From Antilocapra americana (taxonomy: Eukaryota; Chordata; Mammalia; Artiodactyla; Antilocapridae): a stretch of DNA of 64,000 bases. The notes below the pieces were generated by a model. The model saw nothing but the letters and a program-made list of their open reading frames with translations, did not search any database and had not been told where the DNA came from. The position numbers were made by a program, and so were the translations under genes. The stretch covers positions 12,358,416 through 12,422,415 of the forward strand of contig ML664183.1 of the NCBI GenBank assembly GCA_007570785.1, given 5' to 3'. Shown one piece after another: positions 1 through 10,332 of this stretch (positions are counted from its first letter, which is position 1; each line of letters begins with the position of its first letter).

Positions 1-94
1 CGATCCTTCACCCGCGATTCATCAGGCTTCCGAACAGGCAGAGACGTGTGTCTTAACCGGAAGCTAGGAGACCGCTTTGCATTCCTGTCTGTTT

Positions 95-260
95 CAGCTC
101 CTTCTCTGATGAGCTGTGTGACGTTGGCTACATAATCTCTGAGTCTCAGTTTCTTAAGTGATCAAGTGAGAACAAAAATGCCCGCTTTGTTGTAAGGATT
201 CAAATAACGGGTCTGACATATGTATTAGTGGTCAGTAAGTGTGCTCTGTTACTGTTCACT
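95..260 (+). repeat. MIR remnant
   Basis: Diverged MIR core: CTGTGTGAC, then a CTCAGTTTC block, a GTAAGGATT block and a GTCAGTAAGTG block follow in MIR order on the plus strand. Old and degraded. Confidence 0.55.
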
Positions 261-1053
261 GTTTGTCTGTTTTCTTCTCACATTAGGAGGCCTAAATTCT
301 AGTCCTGCATGTACCAGCTGCCTGCCTCAGAGCAATGCAAACGACAGCTCCTTTACGGTCATCTCAAGTTTTCAGCTCTTTACACTCAACTGAAAACTGC
401 CTCTCTGTACTCACTAGCCATGAGCTGTACATAACCTTCAGATCCAGTAGCCACACTCTGAGAAGGTGCACATGAGGATTAAATTGTTGGAAGGAAGCTT
501 AAAATGATGAAGGCAGCTTTCATGTTTCCTTAGCTCACCTTTTTTTCAACTATTCCACTTTTGAGAGGTCTTCCAGCCCCAGTTATTCAGTTTCCTTGCT
601 CGAACAGACTTCAGGAGAGCCTCGCTCTCAACAGGCAAACAGAAAATCTTGGAATCACCAAGGCGCACCCTCTCCTCTCTAGGCCTCAGTTTTCCCATCT
701 GGAACCTGAAGGATGGCTAAGACCCCTGCCCCTCTTCACTCTGGTGGTCCAGTGCTTTTCTACCTTGGTTTCCCTAAGTCTTGCACCCCAGTGCCTGCTC
801 AATGATGTCTGAACTCCAAAATTCAGCATCCCAGACACTACTAAACACCTCACTAATCCACCTACCTTTGTCTGGACCATGCCCTCTTGGTGATGTGTGG
901 TCCCCATCTTAACCTTTCACTGCTCCAGTTCAAATGCCAGTTCCCAAAATGTTTTGGTATCATTCAGCTAGAGGTCACTCTCTTCTTCACACCAGTTTGT
1001 GATGAAGTTGCTCTCTCTGGCCCCCTTCCTCTCCACAATAGCTCCTCAAGGGC

Positions 1054-1203
1054 AGAATCTTGTTCAGTTGCTAAGTCAAATCCGACTCTTTGCCACCCTG
1101 TGGACTGCAACATGCTAGACTTCCCTGTCCTTCACTATTTCCAGGAGTTTGCTCAAATTCATGTTCATTGAGTCGGTGATGCCATCCAGTCATCTCATCC
1201 TCT
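1054..1203 (-). mobile_element. BovB 3'-end fragment
   Basis: The antisense of the BovB 3' end is recognisable: GTTCAGTTGCTAAGTC, CCGACTCTTTGCCACCC, then CATTGAGTCGGTGATGCC. It is a short, heavily 5'-truncated copy in CYP26C1 intron 5. Confidence 0.8.
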
Positions 1204-1369
1204 CAAACTCTGGCATGCAATGGGGACACTGGCTGTTTAATGCCGATGGGAGAAGGTGTCCGCTCTGCCTGGAGCTGCCCAGGGGTGGGTCTGGGAATGG
1301 GGAGGTGTAGTGGCAAACACCCTCCGTTTAGCGTTCCCCTCCCCCCAGTTAAAGCTGGAAGGGACCAAG

Positions 1370-1460
1370 TCAGCTTCCTTCCAGAGAGCAAACTGAAGCC
1401 CAGAGTGAGAAGGGAATTACCTAAGGTCATACAGAGATGGAGCTGGGCCTAAACCTTAAC
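1370..1460 (-). repeat. MIR remnant
   Basis: AACTGAAGCCCAGAGTGAGAAG and the following ACCTAAGGTCATACAGAG match the reverse of the MIR core. Confidence 0.55.
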
Positions 1461-1734
1461 TTTCTTGCCCAGCTCACGCCAACCTGATCACTACCCATAC
1501 TTAAATAATCCCGCTTTCTTGGAACCTGGCCTCGGCCAGAACCCTGGACAGGTAGCAATGATTGGTCCCTTTATTTTGTGAGAGAGCCAGAGAAATGGGG
1601 TACAGGACAGAGTGGGCGGCTCTTTGTGCCCTACTCAGCCTCACTGCCTGAAAGAGGGGTGCTGGGCAGGGAAAAGGATGATTTTATTCTAAAACTCGCC
1701 TCTAATTGAGTTGACAACCCAGACCACAGTCAAA

Positions 1735-1945
1735 ATCTTCACAGGTGGCGCTAGTGGTAAAGAACCCACCTGCCAATGCAGGAGACTCGAGACATGGGTT
1801 CCATCCCTGGGTTGGGAAGATCCCCTGGAGGAGGAAATGCAACCCACTCCACTACTCTTGCCTGGAGAATTCCATGAACAGAGGAGCCTGGAGGGCTACA
1901 GTCCATGGGGCCGCAAAGAGTCGGACATGACAGAAGCAATTTAGC
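1735..1945 (+). mobile_element. Bov-tA SINE
   Basis: A full-length tRNA-derived head (CAGGTGGCGCTAGTGGTAAA, GCCAATGCAGGAGAC) is followed by the BovB-derived tail (CCTGGAGAATTCCATG, GTCCATGGGG, GAGTCGGACATGAC). Inserted on the plus strand in CYP26C1 intron 5. The short open frames across it are the usual SINE translations and are not genes. Confidence 0.93.
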
Positions 1946-2109
1946 ACATAGCCCGGGGTCCCTAACCTTGCTTTGCGTCCTCAACCGTGGTTCCCGGGAA
2001 ACGTAATAGGATTCAGCCCGGAGAAGGGAAAAGGAGACAGCGCGGACCTAACCCCTACCCCACCTCCCAGCGGCCGGCTGCAGGGCGGGGCGGGCGGCGG
2101 CGCACTTAC

Positions 2110-2439
2110 GTCGAGCTCGAAGGTGCGCAGGGCTGTCCGGTAGCCCCCGGACACCGGCGGCAGGAGGCGCAGCACCTCCTTGACCACGCAGCCGACGTAG
2201 CGCAGGTGGCCCAGCGCCGCCAGGCTGAGGTCGGGCTCGCAACCGCAGTCGGGAGAGGGCCCATCGCCGCCCCCCGAGGCCGCCGGCGAGCAGCCGCACG
2301 CGCGCCCCAGCCCCTGCGCCGCCAGCTCCTGCTGGATCTTGGCGATGGCTGCGGGGTGCTGCAGGAGTAGCAGGACGAGGGACGTGCTGGCACTGGCCGT
2401 GGTGAAGAAGGCAGCGAAGAGGAGCTCCACAGCTGACTC
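2110..2439 (-). CDS. CYP26C1: CYP26C1 exon 5 (residues 289-398; I helix and ExxR)
   Basis: One hundred and ten codons, phase 0, from a TTGCAG acceptor to a GAC|GTAAGT donor. It opens with the I-helix ESAVELLFAAFFTTASAST (residues 289-307), carrying the oxygen-activation threonines in the CYP26 form AAFFTTAS. A Gly/Cys-rich insert (ACGCSPAASGGGDGPSPDCGC, about 335-355) follows, characteristic of CYP26C1. The K helix then carries KEVLR, with the invariant ExxR pair at E376 and R379. The final exon, with the FxxGxRxCxG heme loop, has no match in bases 1-2109 and is outside the window, so 398 of about 520 residues are present. A Bov-tA SINE sits about 165 bp into the following intron. Confidence 0.95.
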
Positions 2440-2689
2440 CTGCAAGACAGCCCAGGGGCGCTGTCTCCATCAGCCGGTTCCCGGGCCGTGGTGCAGGGGG
2501 CCCCACATTTGCCATTGTCGGCGCACAGGCCAGAGCGCAGTGCTCAGAGGCACGACTACCTGTGTGGGTCCAGGAGTGGATTGAATCCCAAGTCCGCCAC
2601 TTGGGGAAACCACAGATAGCCTTGGGAGGTTCCCATAGATAATGCCAGGAACTTTTTTGGTGTAGTATTCTTAGTGCTTTAAGTGAATT

Positions 2690-2830
2690 AATTCATTGGC
2701 TTCTCACCTGCATTGTGTGTGGCACTGTTGCTGCCCATTTCACTGAGGCTCTGAGAGGTGCCCAAGGTCCCTACGGTCACCAGACCCAGTAGTCGGGCCA
2801 GGAGTCCAGCGCTCTTAACCATGCAGTGTT
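2690..2830 (-). repeat. MIR remnant in CYP26C1 intron 4
   Basis: Reverse-oriented MIR core: CATTTCACTGAGGCTCTGAG, CCCAAGGTCC, CTCTTAACCATGC. Diverged. Confidence 0.6.
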
Positions 2831-4264
2831 GCTGACAACGCAGCTGGCCATCCTGACCGTGAATGCTGTGGAATTGACCAAGGTACCTGCAGCAGCAGAA
2901 GCAGCAGCCTGGCACCAATGTGAGCATCGGGGTCCTCCTCCTGCTCAGTGGTGGTCCCAGTGAGTGACTACACTTCTTCCCCGTCTGCACTATCTGGAGG
3001 CTTCATCATCCAGGCCCCAGCCCTCACTGCCTGCCTGTGCCATCCCAACTCCTTGTATGGTGTCTCCTTTCCTGGCAGCACCAGGTGTGTGTTTACACAC
3101 TGATGGATGTGATCACAGGGTGAATGTGAACCCTTCTCTCCAGCAGAGGCTGTTTGCTTACCGTATAGAGCCTGGCACTGAATAGGCAGAATCTGCTTGT
3201 GGAATGAATGAGCTGATCCAAGGCTAACTGCCTGCTCTGGAAAAGATGGGGGAGCTGGGACAGAGACCCTGGGGCTCCAAGGTCCTTCCTGACCAGCCAG
3301 AACTGAAGACTTCTGGCTAGTGGATCCGTTCCTGAGAACCTAGACAGTGTTGTCATGCTCTCCCCAGCTGTGCCAAGGCAGAGGGACTGTCCACTTCTTT
3401 CCGTACCACTCCCCTTCCCAGCCTAGAACTATTTCTATCCGCCAGCTCCCCCAGGACTCACCAGCACTCTGCTCATCTACTTCTAACCCCTTGACTCTTC
3501 CAGACTTCACAACCACCCAGAAGTCAGGAAAGAGATTGTTAGTCCCATTTTCAGAGAAGACCCTCAGGCTGAGCCCCACCCTTCAGTGGCTCGCTAGTGG
3601 GAAACAGTGCCACAGAAAGGATGGGAGTTGCTTAGGAAAGGGATTAAATGTTTCCATTTCTAACTCCCCTGTCCCCTCCAACCTCTCCATTCCTTTTTGG
3701 GTTCTCTAGCAGGTGGGCCCAGGGGTCATTCCAAAGCTTCCCGCCTTACTTCCACTGCATTCTATGCATACATGGTGGGGCAGTTCCTAATTCTCCAGTA
3801 GATTCTCAGTGGCAAAACAGACCAGTACCCGAGATACCAGGTGCCAAGATGACTCATGGACATGTAGATTTGGGGAGGAAAGGGGGCACTTCAAGGAACT
3901 GTGGAATTTTACCCTGAACCCCTAGGGTTTATAGAGAAAAGGGGTGAAGACAGTGTCATAGGCAGGCAGACAGCAGAGGCAAAAGCAGGAAGTGACAGAG
4001 AAGTGGGGAAGAGGAGAGCTGTTTGCTGCCAGAGCTGTAAGGGAGGACCTAGGATTCATGCCTTTGATTGGCCCAAAGCCACAGAGGTAGGGGGTGCTGC
4101 TGAGCCATTACCGGTCTCAGGTCTCCTCTTTCCCTCCCCCTGTGGAGTGTCTAGGGCTCCAAGTGGGGCCGAACAGGATGTTGCTCCGTTGTTCCAGGGA
4201 TGCAGACTGTGTGTAGAGACCTGCTATAAATGCAAAAGAGGGGAGGAGAAATCTGACCACATAC
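2831..4264 (-). other. CYP26C1: CYP26C1 intron 4 remainder
   Basis: Intronic DNA with no additional exon that I can support. A possible MIR end lies near 3160-3230 (CCTGGCACTGAATAGG, GGAATGAATGAGCTGA). Short ORFs on both strands have no recognisable similarity. Confidence 0.6.
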
Positions 4265-4423
4265 CTTCAGTTCCTGCACTGAGAGCTCATGGCCCAGTTC
4301 CCTAGTGCTGTGGATGATCCCATCGAGGGCATCGCCTGGCTCCACAGCAGCCTTGTCTTCAAGAAGCTTCTGAACAATGGCCTCCTCCAGGTGCCGATGC
4401 AGCTGGTCCCGGGCCCGAATGCC
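4265..4423 (-). CDS. CYP26C1: CYP26C1 exon 4 (residues 236-288)
   Basis: Fifty-three codons, phase 0, starting GIRARDQLHRHLEEAI after a CAG acceptor and ending HELSVQELK before a GTATGT donor. It encodes the G and H helices between substrate-recognition regions. Introns 3 (1,370 bp) and 4 (1,825 bp) flank it and are the longest complete introns of this gene in the window. No lesion is seen. Confidence 0.94.
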
Positions 4424-4644
4424 CTGATGTGTGGGGAGAGAAGGGAGCTGGGGTAGGAAGGCAGAGGGGGCTAGCCCTGGACACCTACCCCCCACACCTT
4501 CCCAGTGCTGGTCTGGCTCTGCTGAAAACCAGCGTTAACAGATTCCCAGCTTAGCTCCACACTGTAGAAGGGACTCAAAAAAGGCTCAGGAATTTGTCCA
4601 TTAGCCTCAAACACCATTCTCTCTTGATAATCACAAGCCCCTCT

Positions 4645-4760
4645 TTGGAGCAAGGCAAACAGTTTACTGTCGTCCTAAGGGGAGGATGCTGAGGCTCAGA
4701 GAGGTCAAGCAATTGCCCAGGGTCACACAGCTTCAAGTGTCTGTGCTTGGCAGAGAATCC
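4645..4760 (-). repeat. MIR remnant in CYP26C1 intron 3
   Basis: GAGGATGCTGAGGCTCAGAG followed by CCCAGGGTCACACAGC is the reverse of the MIR core, well preserved. Confidence 0.75.
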
Positions 4761-5064
4761 AGCCTGGGAGTTAGCCCACCACCCTTCCCCGCCATGCAGG
4801 GGCAGTGGGCACCAGTGCAGAGAGGAAGGGACACCTTGATGTACTCAGGCAAGCTCTGGCTTAAAGGACACTACTGGAAGTTCTAAACATTATCCTTTGT
4901 AAAGGGGTAGGCAGGAGGGCTGGGGTGGTCCCCCAGAGTTCAGGGAGCAAGTACAGTGAGAAAGCATCTGCCAGGGAAAGCATTTTGAGCACACCAGCTT
5001 CGTAGTCAGGGGAGGCCGGGATGGGGCGGGGAGTGGGGGGCTGTCAAATCCTGCCCCTGCCCCT

Positions 5065-5235
5065 ACTAGCTGTGTGATCTTGGGCAAGTCATTTAACCTC
5101 TTGGAGCTTCAGTTTCTTCATCAATTAAATGAGAATATTTTGCAACTGAGCGGATTAAATCAGAAAAATGTACCCAAGGCAATCGGTCCATATACCAGGT
5201 CCCTTTACTCATAACTATTATTTTAAATTGGGTGA
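5065..5235 (+). repeat. MIR in CYP26C1 intron 3
   Basis: CTAGCTGTGTGATCTTGGGC, then AAGTCATTTAACCTC and CAGTTTCTTCATC, the canonical MIR core on the plus strand. Confidence 0.8.
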
Positions 5236-5793
5236 ATGAAAACCAGGACATTGGCACAGTAAGAAGCCCCAGATCAGTTGTTCTCTAAGTCCGGCCCATT
5301 GCTCTGAAGTTTGAAGAGGCCTTGGTTCTCGAATCCGGAAACTAGCGGGCCTGGGGCCGCGGGCGGTGAGCCGACACCCACCCCTCTCCAACCCGGGCTG
5401 GCGCCGGCCTGGGCCGGAGGCGTGTCTGCGGCCCTTGTGCTCCTATCGGTTGCCCAGCCACGGGGCTTCCAAAGAGGCGCTGCAGGCCGGGCCTGGAGGC
5501 GCCGCTCTGGGGAGGGGCCGGGGCCACTGGCTGGGCTCCCGCCACCGAGACCCAAGGTCGGGAAGCCCGCGGCTGTTGGGGCTGGAGCTCGTCCCGCCAG
5601 GCGTGGCCCAGAGAGGGTGTGTGGCCCGCCCCGGCTCACACAGCGAGTCAGGACAGAGACCAGCCCCGAGGCCCACCGCCGCCATGCCGCCTCCCCACAC
5701 TGGGCAGAGCCTCCATCTCCCAGCAGAGGTGATGCCTATGGCGCACTAAGGGAGCCCCAAAGGGAAGGTCTGGGGCGGGCGGGGCGGCCGTAC

Positions 5794-6069
5794 CTTGCGC
5801 AGGCCGCTGAAAGGCACATCGAGGGGCAGCGAAAAGAGGTTCTCCACGAACTGCTCGAAGGTCCGGGCCAGCTCAGAGCACTGCGCCTCGTCTAGCCGTA
5901 GCCCCAGCAGGATGCGCGCGGCCATGCGGAAGGTGAGCGCTTTCGCGGCCTCATAGACAGCGACCGGCCCGCGGGTCGCGCACCAGGAGCGCACCTCCCG
6001 CCGCAGCGCCCCCTGCAGGCGAGGCACGTAGCGCTCCAGTGCCGCACGGCTGAACGCTCGAGCCAGGAT
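5794..6069 (-). CDS. CYP26C1: CYP26C1 exon 3 (residues 144-235)
   Basis: Ninety-two codons, phase 0, from a CCCACAG acceptor to an AAG|GTACGG donor. The protein begins ILARAFSRAALERYVPRLQG and ends LFSLPLDVPFSGLRK. It covers the C-helix end through the D-F helices of the P450 fold; the FSLPLDVPFSGL stretch lies in the F-helix/F-G-loop region of CYP26, where substrate access and binding residues lie. The exon is strongly CpG-rich. The 194-codon antisense frame at 5311-5895 overlaps it and is rejected as a shadow. The sequence is intact and near-identical to the mammalian orthologue as I remember it. Confidence 0.95.
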
Positions 6070-6555
6070 CTGTGGGGAACGCACAGGGTCAGCTCTGGCA
6101 GCCGTCCGGTTTCCTCTGCTCCACGACTCCAGCGGAGCCAAGAGGCCAATTTCGGCCCCTTCTTCCTCTTCTAAGCGACTTGGACCCAAATGTGTTGGGT
6201 TTTGCTCTCGCCATTCCCTCTAGTTCTTGTCTGATGTACACAGTGCCTCCTCTCCATCCAGGCTCCAGGGGTCACTTACACCAGGAAGTCGTTCCTAACA
6301 CTGAGTTTGAATTTCCATCGCTTCTGGCATCAGAATCGCAGAAGATCGAAGATGAAATTATCTTTAAGTCCCAGTCCTGGCCTTATAAGCCGAACCCGGA
6401 GAAGGTAAGGGACTACTAGCCCAATGCCACCCACTTGTCAGGGGCCCTGGTCAGGTTCACAGTGTACCCCTAACCCCTCGCCCCGGCCTGGCCCACGGCA
6501 GCTGCTTAGAAGCTGCGGGTCGACGCCCAGACGGCCGCTTCGGTTTTGGGCTCAC

Positions 6556-6780
6556 CTTGCGCCGCTGCCGGTGCGGCTCTCCAACCGCGCCGAGCAGTGT
6601 GTGCGAGCCCAGAAGGATGTGCGCACTCTGCGGCCACTGGCTGCGCACAAGGCGGTGTTCACCCAGCAGGATTGTGCGCACGTTCTCGGCTCCGCTCACG
6701 CGGATCACTGGCCTTCCCAGCAGGTGCGTCTTGAACACCGTCCCGTAGCGCTCCCTGCGGGAGCTGTGGAAGCGCGAGCC
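6556..6780 (-). CDS. CYP26C1: CYP26C1 exon 2 (residues 69-143)
   Basis: Seventy-five codons, phase 0 at both ends, starting [20 protein letters not shown] after a CAG acceptor and ending PHRQRRK before a GTGAGC donor. This is the A-helix/beta-1 to C-helix part of the P450 fold. It includes the [21 protein letters not shown] segment, which in CYP26 enzymes leads into the C helix on the proximal face of the heme. No frameshift or stop is seen. The reverse strand of this GC-rich exon (6424-6975) is open but is a shadow. Confidence 0.95.
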
Positions 6781-6949
6781 CTGCGAGCCAGGAGCGACGA
6801 GGGATGGGGCCGCTGGGCCTCGGCTGCGAAACTAGCCCAGGCATCCCAACTGTCTCTTGATAAAAACCTCCTGCTCCAGGCTGGCATCTTATTCTTTACA
6901 AAACGGTCTCAAAGGGGCCTCGCGACTGACTACCCTACGGGGATGTACA

Positions 6950-7010
6950 TGCTCCCATTCCCATTGGTGAGATGAGGAAACAGAGGCTTAGAATGGGGAC
7001 CTGAGTGCCA
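6950..7010 (-). repeat. MIR core fragment in CYP26C1 intron 1
   Basis: GAGATGAGGAAACAGAGGCT is the reverse complement of the MIR core. Only about 60 bp is recognisable. Confidence 0.6.
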
Positions 7011-7292
7011 AAGAGCTCAGGGCTGAGACGCGCCCCTGACTCCCGATTCAATGGTGGCAGGACATAGGGCTCTAGAACCCCTCTGTTCACCCCTGCGTGG
7101 CGTCGGGTCTTAGGTTATGCTGGAGAGAACGCCAGGGACACACAGTTCCTTCGAGGGAGGGGAGGGCTGTATATGCTCCCTGTACCCCTGGGCGACAGGA
7201 AGAGAAAGGCTACGAGCCCTGGGAACCTTGAGAGGCAGTGGGGGATAGAGAAGAAGGGCCATATCGGGGTGCGGAAACGACGGACTGCTCAC

Positions 7293-7496
7293 CTGAACTA
7301 ACCAGTGCAACGTTTCCCCGAAGAAGGGCCAGCCCATGGAGCCTTTGGGCAGGGGCAGGGCAGAGGCTCGGTCCCGACTCAGCGTCCAGCGGAGGGTCCA
7401 GAGATGCTGCGCCAGGCTGAGTAGCAGGCCCGCGCCCAGGAGTGCGGTGCCCACCGCCCCCAGCACGGACAGGCAGCTCAGCCCCCAGGGTAACAT
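7293..7496 (-). CDS. CYP26C1: CYP26C1 exon 1 (residues 1-68, start codon)
   Basis: CYP26C1 is a microsomal cytochrome P450 that oxidises all-trans and 9-cis retinoic acid and so limits retinoid signalling in the embryo. This exon encodes the N-terminus: a hydrophobic membrane anchor at about residues 8-30 (LSCLSVLGAVGTALLGAG) and then the proline-rich hinge LPLPKGSMGWPFFGET at about 47-62, typical of CYP26 proteins. The ATG at 7496 is chosen because it is the first in-frame ATG, has G at -3, and gives the MLPWGLSCLS start close to the mammalian orthologue as I remember it. The open frame continues upstream only through a TTG. The exon ends in CAG followed by a GTGAGC donor at 7292, phase 0, after 68 codons. 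EXOC6 lies directly upstream on the same strand. The family assignment is firm; expression is not visible from sequence. Confidence 0.95.
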
Positions 7497-8260
7497 GGCG
7501 AGCCTGCGGGGGCCGGGCCGCTCCAAGCGCAGGAAGCGCAGAGCTGCGGCGCGCAGTGCTCACCTGTTCTGTCCGGAAAGGGCCCGGGGGCTTGGGGACC
7601 AAAACTGAGCTTTACCCGGGGCTTCGCTCTACAAGCAGCGGGGCAGCGGAGGATCGCAGGGACCACGCGCCCTTAGGGAACGTGCCTTTCATAGAGACGC
7701 GCGAGCTCAGGACTTTTTCCGGAGTCCGACGGCTCCCGGGCCAAAATGCCACCTCCTTGCGGGAGTGCGGGCTGCCTCAGGACCGCTCGCGCCGAGCCCC
7801 TCCCACCTCCCTAGGTCAGCACTCCTTCGATAGTAGCAGCGAGGGAAGGCAAAGAGAGGAGCAACTAACTCACCAGTTTGCCTACCAGGGCTGCGCTCAC
7901 CCGGGTTGTGTAGACCCCCGCCCACCTCTCTCCTCCAGCGTTTTAACCCTTCTCAGCCTACCCAAGTAACATTTATATAGATATTGGATTGCTCCCTGCG
8001 GACTGATCCCGATCCACACGACGTGACGCGCCTCCGCATATTTAAGGCGCTCCACGCAGGGTAATGATTGGAGGCGGTGGGCAGCGGCGAGCTCTCCGGG
8101 GGGCTGGTGTGGGGAGTGGCAGCAGCTGCTGCGCTACCGCTCAGCCGGTGCCGTGCCCGACGCAGATCCTCGGGCGGGGCCTGCGGTTTCGCGCCAAGAA
8201 CTTCCCGACTCCTAGCAGGAGCTCGGCGAGTGGACTGATCTAGCGCAGGGAGCTAACCCA
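7497..8260 (-). promoter_or_regulatory. CYP26C1: CYP26C1 upstream CpG-rich promoter region
   Basis: GC- and CpG-rich DNA continuous with exon 1, with the 5'UTR and promoter expected here. It contains a TATA element (7972-7979), reverse CCAAT motifs at 7983-7987 and 8067-8071, and an A/T patch CATATTTAAGG around 8037-8047. A single AGGTCA half site at 7813-7818 is present, but I see no convincing DR5 retinoic-acid element. The start of transcription cannot be fixed from sequence. Confidence 0.6.
7972..7979 (-). promoter_or_regulatory. CYP26C1: TATATAAA element, candidate CYP26C1 TATA box
   Basis: The minus strand reads TATATAAA, with a CCAAT a few bases upstream. If used, transcription would start near 7945, giving a 5'UTR of about 450 nt with one upstream 26-codon ORF (7612-7692). 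A start closer to the ATG without this box is equally possible. Confidence 0.4.
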
Positions 8261-9200
8261 GGCTCTCTCTAACTTCCAGGTGCCGGTTCCCAAGGTTCCC
8301 ACAGCACTCCAAGGCTAAAAGGGATAGGGGTTCTCCCCTTTGCTCTGCTTTTATTTTCAGGAAATTGAGGTCTTCGATGCCTGCCTTGGCATCGCAAGCG
8401 CCTACAAAGTATGGCCCGGGTTGCGATTCTTCGACATCCCCTCCCCTCCGAGGTCTCTGGTCCACCACTTCCAGAATCCTTCAAAAGAGGGTAGTGTCAC
8501 TGCTGCCCAAAGCTTCACGGAGACCACCCCCTTCCCAACCCCACGAGGAGCAGATATCCCCCGGCGCCTTTCGGGTCCCGAGGACCAAATTCACCGATCC
8601 TTCCCTCTTCGTGTCCTTCCATCCCATCACGCTACATAGTTGCTTTTCGGTCTTTTTGTGAGGTCCTAAATGCCCAGGACTCGGGCGTCCTAGTCACTAC
8701 GGCTCAACCCGAGGGGTGTGCGTGTTGCGGGACGGGGTGGTGGTGGGGATGGATTGCCGAGTGCTTGTTTCCCTGAGAAAAGTAAACTCCTCAAGACCAT
8801 CGCCGCTGCGAACCCACAGTGGTTTCCTCCAAACGGTGCAAAGGCGGCGGCTCTCTGAATCCGGGATGTCTCAGCCCAAGCCGGGGAGACGTCCCAAGTG
8901 CCCTGGAGGGCTGGGTAAGGCACTTAAGGGCCACCGCTTTCCAGTCCTCAAAGAGAACTAGCAGCTCGCCATCACTAGTAACTTCCAGATTGGATTGGAT
9001 TGTACCTAGAAGTAACCATGTTTTCCATATAATATTTTATAAAACGTTAAGTACTTCAGGATTAGTGACGGTCAAGAGAATAAATGCTTGTTTTCTTTGT
9101 TTTGGCGATACTCTCATTCCAGTAACTAAATAACAGCCTTTCTGAAGAAAGCAGTTGTTTTAAATCAGGAAATTCTAAACAGATGGAACAGCAATGAATC
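8261..9200. other. Intergenic spacer between EXOC6 3' end and CYP26C1
   Basis: About 0.9 kb without recognisable exon, RNA gene or retroelement. Moderately GC-rich up to about 8950, then AT-rich. Open frames here are short and have no recognisable similarity. Confidence 0.5.
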
Positions 9201-10332
9201 TTCAGCAACTTGCTCAACCTTTTTAATATTTAATCACAAAATCAAGAAATGCACATATAATTGTTTACACTTATTTTACAGAGTCAAATATAAGTTTCTT
9301 ACAGGCATAAATTCTGAAAATGCAAAAGGATTATTCAGCATAAATACAATGAAGACAAAGTAAGGATCAGATTTATATTACCATTTGGACCACAGTAATT
9401 TACATAGAGTAAAATGTACATTCGTTTTAGGTTCCAGAGTTCATTTTGGTTTGGCTTGTTTCCGCAATAAGGATCCAGCACTGTGAGGTCTGCGCCTTGA
9501 AGACAGTAACCTGACCCCTGTGGTAACTTCTGTGTGCAGGAGTATGTCTCTCCTAGCACAAGTGGCACCTGAAGTGGTTAGCCCCACTTAGTTTCTGTCC
9601 TCCTAACTTGAACCAAACCAAACCAAATAAATGGGGTCAGCCACAAACAATATAGTTAGAAACATTAACCCTGCTGAACAGAAACAACATTGCATCTTCA
9701 GAAAATTCAAATACCTTTTCTTCATATTCAGATTAAATTAAACTACCCAAGTAGAACAAGTAATTCACATTCTTGTTGGGTTAAATTAAGTTTGATTTCA
9801 GGTTCCTTTAAATGTTTGTCTGTTTCCTCCCTCAGAATCAGCAGAATTAGACAATTTAGTCTACTTAAATACTAGTGAGGTGAAAATTAAAGCTAAAAGT
9901 CAGAAAATGTCAGGGAAATGTTATACATGATTGCATTCCAAAGTCAGATACTGGGAAGAAAAAAGAAACAACCAGAACAATGATTGAAGTCTAAACAGAA
10001 AACACACCTATAAAGGCATAAGTTCTTCTAATGTATTTACACAATCAGTTTCATGTACAATTTTTGACCTGATTTATATATTACAGTTTTGCTTTTTTTC
10101 CCTAGAAGTGAAAAAAATTAATGTTACATTTTCCATATATAAAATATTCAATTATTTAAAAATCCATACAAATGATATTTATAATTCTTTCTTGTTTCTA
10201 AGCTCTCATCAGTGTCTTTTCTCTATTGTAATTTTAAATTCTGCACACAATTTTCTGTATCATGACCAGTGCCCGTTAGAAATCAATGCTGAGTCACAGA
10301 TTTGGAGTCACTGAGTGCAAGCGATGTGAAGG
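9200..10332 (-). other. EXOC6: EXOC6 3'UTR (end estimated)
   Basis: Begins after the TAG at 10333-10335. AT-rich and free of recognisable retroelements. On the minus strand there is no AATAAA between the stop and 9200. Two ATTAAA signals at 9222-9234, followed by T/G-rich sequence, are the best polyadenylation candidate, giving about 1.1 kb of 3'UTR. Confidence 0.55.
9222..9234 (-). promoter_or_regulatory. EXOC6: Tandem ATTAAA poly(A) signals, candidate EXOC6 3' end
   Basis: The plus strand shows TTTAAT twice (9222-9227 and 9229-9234), i.e. ATTAAA twice on the gene strand. A GTTGCTG...TTGCTGTTCC stretch lies 15-40 nt downstream as a possible G/U-rich element. Confidence 0.45.

Larger units (their letters stand above)
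1..2109 (-). other. CYP26C1: CYP26C1 intron 5 (partial), no exon 6 found
   Basis: From the exon 5 donor to the window edge I searched the minus strand for the terminal CYP26C1 exon (heme loop and C-terminus) and found nothing. The DNA is AT-moderate and holds MIR-like remnants (about 95-260 and 1370-1460), a BovB 3' fragment and a Bov-tA SINE. The terminal exon should lie further left, before CYP26A1 if the usual mammalian order holds. Confidence 0.75.

Noticed and set aside
1981..2109. Extension of the exon 5 reading frame past 2110
   Set aside because: A GTAAGT donor follows the FELD codons and the downstream peptide is Pro-rich junk, so this is intron.
5311..5895. 194-codon plus-strand ORF
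   Set aside because: It is antisense to CYP26C1 exon 3 and its CpG-rich flank. Its composition is Pro/Gly/Arg/Ala-rich and it matches no family; a GC shadow.
6424..6975. 183-codon plus-strand ORF
   Set aside because: Antisense to CYP26C1 exon 2, which is confidently coding on the other strand.
7442..7969. 175-codon plus-strand ORF near the CYP26C1 start
   Set aside because: Overlaps exon 1 and the CpG-rich promoter in antisense; no domain is recognised.
7500..8260. DR5 retinoic-acid response element upstream of CYP26C1
   Set aside because: One AGGTCA half site (7813-7818) was found but no partner at five-base spacing; not enough to call.
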